A stretch of 64,000 nt of DNA from Armigeres subalbatus (lineage: Eukaryota; Arthropoda; Insecta; Diptera; Culicidae). The position numbers and the translations under genes were made by a program. Positions 55,985 to 64,000 of this stretch are shown here, piece after piece (the first letter of the stretch is position 1; each line of letters begins with the position of its first letter). Under the pieces are notes generated by a model. The model saw only the letters and a program-made list of their open reading frames with translations. It searched no databases and was not told the origin of the DNA. The stretch lies in assembly GCF_024139115.2 (NCBI RefSeq), contig NC_085140.1, positions 299,667,978 through 299,731,977 on the forward strand, given 5' to 3'.

Positions 55985-57060
55985 CCGAATAACGGCTCCA
56001 TCCTACTACCCCGAATGACAGTAGGGTCACTACCCCGGATGGTACAGTACCCCGAAATCCATTACCCCAAAATCCTTTACCCCGAAAGGCCATCACCCCA
56101 AAATCCATTACCTCGAAAGGCCACTACCCCGAAAATATTTCAAAATAGATACCGATGAATCGCAAAATGAAAATATTTGCAAAGTATAAAAAATATACTA
56201 TTTATAGGTACTTAGAGAAACGCAAAGAAGATTCTGTTTAACCAACATTTTTAATTTTCGTTCCGCTATTATTATCTGGAAAAGTGCTATTGTATGAAAT
56301 TGAGTAACAGAGAAGATAATGCTTTCTTTCTATTCCTTCCAATGCTTCAGTTACCATGGTACTAAAATTTCGCAACTTCTAACTTTCATAGATTTTTGTC
56401 AACACCAAAAATCAATAGTTGACACAGCTTTATGATTTCATTAGACTGCTTATATAATCCATTTTATGTAAAAATTTTATGTAAAAATAATAGTGAAAAT
56501 ATTGAAAATAATCAAGTATCTATTGATTCACAATCAATTTTTTTTCGTTTTCCACTTTTTAAGCTATAGCAAAAAACATTTGCTCTAGCATTTTTCCTTG
56601 TTTAAAAAATCGTGGGAAGGAAAGGGTTTATTGCCCGGTATAAGGCGAACAGAGTAGATAATACCTTGTTTAAATGAACTCGTCTGCCCGGTGTAAGGCG
56701 AACAGAGAGATGATGCCTTTTTTAAATCAATGCGTCTGTTCGGTATAAGGCAAAAAGAAGAAATAATTCCCTCTTTAAATGAACGCATTTGCTCGGTATA
56801 ATGCAAACAGAGGAGAGAGAATGTCTTCTTTTATTAATGCTTTTGTTCGGTATAAAACGAACAGAGGAGATGATGCCTTCTTTAAATAAACGCATCTATC
56901 AGGTATAAGGCAGAAAGAAGAAAAAAGCCCTCTACAAATATTGTGCTCGTTATTAGGCAAACAGGGATGATAATGCCTTTTTAGTTGGGGGTTCGCCAAT
57001 TGGGGCGAACGGTACTCTATAGTTGGGGTGAGGTCTTGCCCCAATTAGTGAATGATCACT
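55985..57060. mobile_element. Foldback-like element related to 45377-47431
   Basis: The left part (55985-56140) is built of TACCCCGAAA(T/G)(C/G)C(C/A)AT-type 15-16 bp subrepeats. About 450 bp of AT-rich DNA follows, then a 52-53 bp array (56595-56985). The right part has GTTGGGG/TTGGGGCG repeats (56990-57045). The order (subrepeat arm, satellite core, arm) resembles 45377-47431 and the core units are similar, but arm-to-arm inversion is weak here, so limits are uncertain. Confidence 0.5.
56595..56985 (+). repeat. 52-53 bp satellite, about 7 units
   Basis: The unit contains GCCCGGTATAAGGCGAACAG, then AG(G)AGATGATGCCTTCTTTAA, then ATGAACGCATCT. It aligns with the 45.7-kb unit at GCCCGG, at GGC and at GATNCCTTCTTTAAA in the same order and spacing. 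Confidence 0.88.
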
Positions 57061-57129
57061 GTACTCACTTCCAACTTCGCACTTCTCACTTTTTAGTTGT
57101 CACTTCTTACATCTTTCGTTTTGTGTCTC

Positions 57130-57660
57130 ATTTTTCATAAATCACTTCCGACTTGTGTTATTCTTATGTGAAGTAAGAATTCTCACTTCACAATTTTCAC
57201 TACGGCGTTTTCAGCGTCACGACAGGAGTAATTTTAGTCGGCGGTGGTAAGAATCGGCGTTGCAAAAATCTATTGCTTTTGATCGTGGGACATCTTTTAA
57301 CGCATTTTTTACGCAATTTCTCCAAATTTTCTTCGGGATCTTATACAGAAGTTTCTTCGGGATTATGTTCGCAATCTCTACTTAATATCTTCTGAAAATT
57401 GTTCAGCAATTTCCATGAAAACTTTTCATCATTTTTTGACACATTCTTAGCGATTTCCTCAGGAGATTCTTCGGAATTTCCTCAGCAATTACTTCAAAAT
57501 TTCTGAGGCAAATTTGTTAATTATTTGGCAAATTCTTTGCGATTACTTCGATAAATTATACGCAATTTTCTTGATTTTTTTTTTAATTTCCAAAGCAAAA
57601 TATTGGCGATTTCCTTGGCGAATTCTTTGAGATTTCCTCGGTAAAATATTCAGGAATTTT
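57130..57660. repeat. Degenerate short-repeat tract
   Basis: Variants of GCAATTTCCTC and AATTTCTTCGG(G)A recur every 20-35 bp, as in 9780-10960. Non-coding. Confidence 0.6.
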
Positions 57661-57747
57661 GTTTTATTTTTATAAGGTTATTTTATGAAGGCTTATGCAA
57701 TCAGCTCTGGTCCCGAAATTCAGCAATTGCTCTGTTTAAAATGCTAA

Positions 57748-58120
57748 TTGTCTAGGTGGTCCTTTATAAACATGAAACGTGGACGTTGAAAGAAGCAAAC
57801 CGCACAGCGGATAGTGCTACGCACAATAATCGGCGGGAATTTAGAAAAAAGTGTTTGGCGCAGATGCATGAATCACGGGATATATCAAGTGTAGGAAGGA
57901 AATATTGTGAATCTTATAAAATACGGCAAACTACAAAGGACTGGCCACTTAGTACGCATATCGGAAGAAATGAAGAATGCAATATACATCAGAAAACCGG
58001 ATTTATATGAGACGACTTCGTGTAAGGCCATACGCTGGTTGCACATAGTTGAAATGGATCTTGGGACCCTAAATGTTCGGGAAAACTGGAGGAACGTCCC
58101 ACAAGATCGACGATTCTGAA
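57748..58120 (+). pseudogene. RTE RT C-terminal fragment (plus strand)
   Basis: A frame reads VLYKHETWTLKEANR, then after breaks NLIKYGKLQRTGHLVRISEE and MDLGTLNVRENWRN. These align in order with GHETWTLKEADRRAF, KHGRLRWAGHVVRMPEERQ and DLRALNVQDDWKR of the RTE at 9.2-16 kb. About 120 codons survive with two frame changes, in opposite orientation to that copy. Confidence 0.88.
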
Positions 58121-58130
58121 GCTCTACAAT

Positions 58131-60900
58131 ACGTCAGGCATATGTATAACAACAATACTGAGCCATAACCAGGTGTACTGCAACTCTAAAAAATATCTGC
58201 GTTTAATGCTTGTTAGCTTTTATATTTGAAGGTGATTAAATTGATTTCCAAATTCCAATACAATAACTTCAAGTTGCTCAGGTATATTCACAATCATCTT
58301 GACATAGATCAAACCGATGATCAAACTTGTCGTCTTTTATTCCTCAATACTCGCCTTTGCTAGTAGCATACTGTACTACTCAATGGAGACCCCGATTCCC
58401 CATGATGACTAGTCTATGTCATTTAATTAAAACAAAGTTTCCTTCGTTACCTTTGCTATCATCACCTGAGATGATGACGTTCTTATCGCTCGTCACCAAT
58501 TGAGTTTAGAATCTTAACGCTCTTTATCTGCACTCATATCAACGACTTCCCACTATCATAGTCGATGGAATCGCACGAGCGCCAAAAGTTTTGCCCTTCA
58601 GCGTTCACTCTTACAATACTTATTTGTGCCGGTTTATACAAGCTATCTATATGATTTTGCCAAACAGCACCGCCGAGCGCCGTCGATGCCAAGGGATTCT
58701 GAAGAACCAAAACGCCACTACAGCACGCAGACTTTGCAATTTCGTTGAATTCAATTTTCTTCCAAACTGCCAACTCTTGTCCTGAAAGGGCGCAGTGCAC
58801 GAGCAGCGGCACTACACTGACTGGCTGCACGTTTTGGCACCTCTTGTGAAAGCACGGCAAAGGAAAGATTTTGAGAGCAATTCACAACACTCCACCAGTC
58901 CCCCTCACTCCGGTCCTTTTCGGTTTGATCAAAACTCTGGATTCTATTTCCACTTTCCATAGTCGAGCTGTACGGAAAGTTCGAAGTTCCGAAGTCGAAG
59001 CCGAATCAGGATTGTCGCATGATTTTGCTTGGTCTGCGCTAGTTGCACTGTTCCTGGCTTGCTTGAGCACACAAAGATACCGGACAAAATACCGCAAAAC
59101 TATTTCGAGAAATGGGCATGAAACGTGCCGGGAGTACTTCATGGCAGGAAACGTTCAATTTTCCGTAATAGTTACGTTATGGCAGGGCAGCGTGGCACGG
59201 CACAGCGGCGCGACGACGACGGTCGGTGCGGGAAAACAGATATTTTCGATGGCTGTTTTGTGCTGCTTTCAAAGGGTGTGAACTTCCAGCAGTTGACTCT
59301 TGGCACCGTGTGATTTTCGAGCGAAAATGAGCAGATCGATATGAATGAAAAATGATTCTTAGCACACGAAGGGTACTGACTGGTGGGACCCAATTTAAAG
59401 TTAGATAAACTTGATTCTATCCCTACAGCGGTACAAGTGTCTGATGCTATAAAATTATGAAATATCATACATTATGTCGAGCAAAAGATTTACAGCGGAT
59501 TCAACTGGTGAGTGACGAATGGATTTGAGTGAAATTTTAAATTGGGTCCTAAAGCGCTACCTTGTTTATGATTGCAAACGATAGTGCATCGGTCAAGAAT
59601 ACATGAATCGATGTTATACAAATTCTGGTACAAATTCGAAAATCCGCGTAAAAAAAGTTTTATGATTTCTCGACGAATCATGCAAAATGGAGCAACTTTG
59701 CAAAAATTTTGTGTGGGATATTTTTTCAAAATTGTCCAAACAATAATGTTTTAACTGCCCGACGTTTCGGCTGTGTTTGGCAGCCTGCTTCTGGGGGAAA
59801 TTAGGTTTACTGTTTTGTTTTGTTTTGTTGTTTTGTTAATTTATATAATTTTTAAAGAGTCTATGCGAAACCCGCATAAGTTTATTTATTTTTGGCTGTG
59901 ATACATCGGACATGAGAAATGGGGATCACGTCTCCCCCGTCTCCCCTAACTGTCCAAAGTTGTGTCAAGTGCCCTGCGGAGTTTTGCTAGTGCGTTTGAA
60001 TCATATTACACCAATTTAACGTACAGATTAAACAAGACCGAAAATATCTAGGAAGCAATTTCCTTGTGTTTTCACATCTCAAATTGAACTATGTTTCTTT
60101 CGATTTCTGAGTCGGAAAAAAATCTGGCACGTTAAGGATGATTAGCTTCATCGTTCACTAATCCTAACATTTTCCTTCGTAAATAGAAAAAGTAAGCGAA
60201 TATAAATTTGCAAAATTGGCCTGTCTATTCTTGAGTGATGCACGGTCGTAAACTTGCCAAATTTGTTTTTTTTTATATATAGATAAGGGGGTTTGAAGCA
60301 GAGGGATGCAAGTGACATTTTGGTTAAATTTGAGTTGATTACAGCAAAACATGCTTTGGCTTTAGAGCTTTGCGGCAATTTTTTGATATGGTTCGTACGT
60401 TATTTGCAAAAACGTGAAAATTCATAGAAAACAAGTAATTTTTCGAGTTTCCATAGAATCAGTATGAAACGAAAAAATATTGAACAATTTTACATTCATT
60501 TTTTTCAAAACTAAGTTGTTTATGTACATATTCTGTTTATTTTGAAAAAAAAAAAATCATTTTCAAGATACTTCTGATTTTCGGAGAGTGCCATAAAACC
60601 TTATCAAATTTTCTACTAATTTTATAAACATGATCAATGCTTATGGTGGACTTGGAGCATCTTTTAAAACTTTGATAGGACAACGAAGCCTTAACCCCTT
60701 TCAAGACGGATTGGTCATATATACCCAGCGCTTTAGATTGGCTGTGTAAAATCACAGAAGAGAGATAGATCCCCACTTTCTTCAGCAAAACTGTTGGCTT
60801 TGCAGGAAAAATATCATGCAGGAAAAACATCATGCATGCAAATAAATCTGGCATGTTTGAATCATAAACCACATTGAGCTATCCTGAACGTTAAGCCTGT
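58131..60900. other. Unassigned DNA, 2.8 kb
   Basis: The part at 58530-59330 is GC-richer and holds open frames of 108 (minus, 58534-58860) and 136 codons (plus, 58871-59281), neither with a known domain. It could be a non-coding exon or a promoter region, or chance. Elsewhere it is AT-rich with nothing recognisable. Confidence 0.35.
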
Positions 60901-60904
60901 GATT

Positions 60905-61450
60905 AGTTTTCAGGAATACGAGATGCTGAAGGTACTCCAAAACGTTCTGGAGTTCAGCCCACGGTACCTAACGGAACAATCAAGGCTTTGGCAATGTCCT
61001 CATCATCGGTATATACCCAATCTGGTTCAATAAGCATATACGCATCATGCAAATCTATTTGTTTTTTGAATACGAGATGCTCAAAGTACTCCAAAACTTT
61101 CTGAAGTTCAGCCCACGGTATCTACCAGATCAATCAAGGCCTTGGTCAATGCCCTCATCGTCGGTATTCACTCAATCTGGTTCAATTAGCATATACGCAG
61201 CATGAAAAGCCTATTTTCTTGAATACGAGATGCTCATGATGGTACTCCTAAACGTTCTGGAGTTCACCTAACCAATCCTGTTCAATAGGTATATACGCAT
61301 CATGCAAACCCATTTTTCGTGAATACGGGATCTTCAAGGTACTCCAACATATTCTTGAGTTTACTTTATAGTATCTATCAGATAATTCAAGACTTTCGCA
61401 ATATCCTCATCATCGGTATTTACCCAATCCGGTGTTATTAGCTAAGCATA
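60905..61450 (+). repeat. Tandem repeat, about 150-bp unit (4 units)
   Basis: GAATACGAGATGCT starts units at about 60913, 61067 and 61214, and GAATACGGGATCTT at 61319. Each unit includes GGTACTCCAAAACGTTCTGG, CAATCAAGGC, CCTCATCATCGGTAT and AGCATATACGCATCATGCAA. The third unit is shortened by a deletion. Confidence 0.9.
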
Positions 61451-62218
61451 TGCGGTATTTCGAAAAAAATCGTTTCAGGTGGTTCGAAACGAAATTCCGC
61501 GGAATTTGGGCATGGCGAAATCTGATTTCTTGATTTCGTTTCGTTTCGTTAAATTGCAAAAAAAATCGCTAGAAAAAGCTAGCTTCTAACGAAATTTAAC
61601 GGAATTCCGCGGAATTCAAATTTAAACTTGAACGAGACTTTATAATATCAAAAAAATTGGCTGCGAGGCTAAACAAAATCGTAAAGTTATTTTCAAAACT
61701 TTAGGTTATACAAATTTTTCTATTTACGTTTACTTCATAACCCCATTTTTAGTCGACAAGTACGTATTTAGTTTCCTCCTATAAAACGTCTGCAGTGTTT
61801 CTAAGATTCCAATTTAAATTTGGTGATATTTTTTTTTACTATTTGCACAATGATTCGTTTGTTTTCATCGATTGAATCTGCATTCGATTTCGGAATTTCC
61901 ACATCCCAGTTTGTGAATAGATTGATTTGAAACACAGTCTTCGTCTTCTTGTTTTCAAAATAACTTCGTTTACAATAAATATTTAATCGCTTATCAAGGG
62001 GCTTCACATGAATTACCTTCTCAACTAACCAATGATTTCTTTCCCGTAGCGCTCACGGAGATGCAGAGCATTCCTTGGTCTTTTATAACAATGAGTGTTA
62101 AACTAATTTTCCGCTTATAATCTTAAATTGACAGTAAGGAGCATCGTTATGTATTGGTCATGAATTGGAAGCTCTGAAGCAAGTATACAATAAGGTTGTT
62201 AACTTCGACTGTGGTGTT

Positions 62219-62340
62219 AATTTTTGAGATTTTTTGGCTATGCAGTCTGGTTTATTAGAACAATTTTTTAAATTTTGTCACAAAAATTTTAAAATTTGTT
62301 CTAATAAATCAGACTGTATAGCCGGAAAATCTCAAAAATT
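62219..62340. repeat. 122-bp imperfect palindrome
   Basis: AATTTTTGAGATTTTTTGGC, TATGCAGTCTGG and TTTATTAGAACAA at the left are matched by the inverse on the right (TTGTTCTAATAAATCAGACT, GTATAGCCGGAAAATCTCAA). Arms are about 60 bp with several mismatches; the centre is near 62280. Probably a MITE. Confidence 0.8.
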
Positions 62341-62644
62341 ATACAATAAGAATAACTTTTTTAATTAATAATTAATAAATTAAAAATTTAATTGAATTTC
62401 CCAAGAATATTCTTTATTGGCGAGCTGTGCATATTGCTGTTTCTCGGCCAATCATGATTAGCAACTACGATGTGTACAATTAATCAAGCTAAGCTCTTCT
62501 TTGACTATTTGCACAAAATGTAAGGAACATTGCAGATTTGTGGGCATTTCTAGATCTTCGCATGGAATTTGCAAAAAAAAATCCACGAAATGTTGAAAGA
62601 TCACTAAAATTACTGAAAGCTGAAATTTTAGTTTAGTTAGAAGC

Positions 62645-62765
62645 TGTTCTCTTATGCTAAGGACACACAGACAATAGCTCAATCCGTCGAACTGATTGTA
62701 TATAAGACTATGGGTCTGTGAATTTCAATCTGAAATACATATCTTTATGCATTTTAGAAAGGTGC
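62645..62765 (+). repeat. Dispersed repeat D1 fragment, copy 5
   Basis: ACACAGACAATAGCTCAATC, then CGTCGAACTGATTGTATATAA, matches the 3' part of D1 (GACATCACCTCAATTCGTCG, then AACTGAGTCGATCGGTATAC). Confidence 0.6.
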
Positions 62766-62794
62766 ACAGGATTCTTCAAATGAGTAAAACTATG

Positions 62795-62864
62795 TTATAT
62801 ATATGTGGACGAATAAGAAGGAATAAGTTTTGGCTGTTACGCCCTTTTCAAATGTTGATCTAGA
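62795..62864. mobile_element. Half copy of palindromic MITE family P
   Basis: ATATATGTGGACGAATAAGA, then AGGAATAAGTTTTGGCTGTT, then ACGCCCTTTTCAAATGTTGA, equals the right arm of 63087-63228. Confidence 0.8.
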
Positions 62865-63086
62865 AATATTAATTCTTTATCCGCGTTTACGCATGGTAGA
62901 TGTGGATACATAATTGAGTATCTCACTAAATAAAAAATAAATCTAAGCATTAATTTTCTAATTTTGACTCAGCGCAATACTATAAAATCACGCTGACAAG
63001 ACAATATGAAGTATGCTTCAGCATAATTACATCATTCTTAAGTGAACTAAGGTTTTAAACGAAATTTGAAACCGTATATGAAAAAA

Positions 63087-63228
63087 TCTAGACCAATATT
63101 TGAAAAGGGCGTAACAGCCAAAATTTATTCCTTCTGATTCTTCGTCTACATATATAGCTATATATGTAGACGAGGAATCAGAAGGAATAAATTTTGGCTG
63201 TTACGCCCTTTTCTAATGTTGGTCTAGA
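63087..63228. mobile_element. 142-bp gapless palindromic MITE (family P, full copy)
   Basis: TCTAGACCAATATTTGAAAA to ATATATAG and back: 71-bp arms meeting at 63157/63158 with no loop and three mismatches by eye. It contains GGGCGTAACAGCCAAAATTT and CTACATATATAG. It forms a full hairpin as single strand. Half copies are at 49241-49328 and 62795-62864. Confidence 0.92.
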
Positions 63229-63651
63229 AATATCACAATTTCTATATTTTTATATACTTACTGATAGAAAAATGATATAAAACTGATCAGATTCGAGAGC
63301 TGGGGTATTGCCTTATCGCCGATTTATCACATGCGGCGATTTATCACAGACTATTTCTTCTGTTACTGTTCTATTACTCTATTGGTCGCAAAACAGTTAT
63401 TTGACTTCGAAAAAGTGAAATCAGAATATCATAATGTAAAACAAATTTAATAAAAATTCCGCGGAAAAAAAATAAAATTTTGTTTCGTTTTGAAAAATTT
63501 CGAAATTAATGAACCTTGATTTCGTATCGTTTCGAAGTCTCGAAAGTAAATCTATATTTCGTTTCGTTTCGATCCGAATCAACATAGACATTTTGAATTT
63601 CGTTTCGTTTCGTTTCGTTAGGAAAAAGTGTGTTATCGCATACCCTTATAA

Positions 63652-64000
63652 TTAGCATATGATCCTAATTTCCATGAACATGAGTGCACCAAAATAATCT
63701 TGAGTCAAGATGCACTATGATAATGAGGTTAATCTGCGATTTTCTCACTTGGATAATCAAGTAGTTCAATCGCTACGGTTTTCAGGAGAACGTTGTGGTA
63801 AACCTAAAAGGTCTGCAGTAGCTTGTATGAATAATTATTGAAGTCATGTCTCCTCAATGAACCTATTGGTATTTCATATCACACACGTACGTTGGTTCAT
63901 TGGATGGATCACATGATCCGAGCTCCAAAAAGGGTCTATAGTACAACCGATCCTCTATGAGTCGCTAATGAAAGCATACATCGATATATGGAATCATACA
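63652..64000. other. Unassigned DNA at window end
   Basis: No gene or repeat recognised apart from possible 150-bp satellite remnants at its left edge. Confidence 0.35.

Larger units (their letters stand above)
61451..63650. other. Region bounded by TTTCG/TTCCGCGGAA-rich ends
   Basis: Both edges (61460-61625 and 63455-63625) are rich in TTTCGTTTCG and AATTCCGCGGAATT, inverted with respect to each other in part. The flanks (TTAGCTAAGCATATG to the left, ATTAGCATATGATCC to the right) look like the two halves of one 150-bp satellite unit. That suggests a roughly 2.2-kb insertion into the satellite. No coding domain; it contains palindromes listed separately. Confidence 0.4.

Noticed and set aside
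58534..59281. GC-richer block with 108- and 136-codon frames
   Set aside because: No recognisable domain or splice structure; frames overlap on both strands, so composition explains them.

Overview
The window reads as nuclear DNA from an Aedes-type mosquito. It is AT-rich and gene-poor and is dominated by transposable elements. The family mix supports the assignment: Feilai-type tRNA-derived SINEs, RTE-, I- and CR1-like non-LTR retrotransposons, many small inverted-repeat elements (MITEs), and long minisatellites. I recognise no intact host protein-coding gene. The only host-gene trace is a decayed histone H2B copy (44341-44593) followed by a damaged histone 3' stem-loop. Species, strain and clade names rest on recognition, not on a search.

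Layout. 1-9 kb: mostly unassigned AT-rich DNA with repeat fragments, a 51-bp minisatellite (2565-3030), a LINE reverse transcriptase scrap and a diverged SINE. 9.2-16.1 kb: a minus-strand RTE-clade element, broken by a 1.84-kb TIR element (TSD TCG) and by a 1.61-kb poly(A)-tailed retro-insertion (TSD CTACCAGCTAAGTA). 16-20.7 kb: SINE and MITE pieces plus unassigned DNA. 20.7-27.3 kb: an RTE scrap, then a minus-strand CR1-like LINE broken by a 1.91-kb DNA element (TSD CATTG) and a 424-bp hAT-like foldback element (TSD AGTTGAAG). Excising either element restores the LINE reading frame. 27.27-32.4 kb: a young non-coding LTR retrotransposon (184-bp LTRs, one difference seen) inserted in the end of a TA-flanked MITE.

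33.4-39.35 kb: a plus-strand, full-length I-clade LINE with matching TSDs but broken ORFs. 39.4-45.4 kb: a MITE, a near-complete Feilai SINE, a second copy of the 51-bp minisatellite repeat, and the H2B remnant. 45.4-47.4 kb: a foldback-type element with TGCCAAATG-repeat arms and a 52-bp array core. 47.4-49.2 kb: a TE-poor, TAAT-rich stretch that could be regulatory. 51-52.9 kb: a GGAAGAA heptanucleotide satellite. 53-54.9 kb: a pogo-type element carrying a nested hAT-type element filled with a 23-bp minisatellite. 55.5-64 kb: further repeats, a foldback-like relative of the 45-47 kb element, an RTE 3' scrap, a roughly 150-bp satellite, and palindromic MITEs.

Nothing here works as an operon or pathway. 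The value of the window is insertion archaeology: target-site duplications and restored reading frames date the layers relative to one another. No wholly new biochemical system is evident. The strongest candidates for undescribed elements are the non-coding LTR element, the foldback/satellite family with two members, the poly(A)-tailed repeat-bearing retro-insertion, and a perfect 57-bp hairpin whose loop carries a tRNA-like B box.
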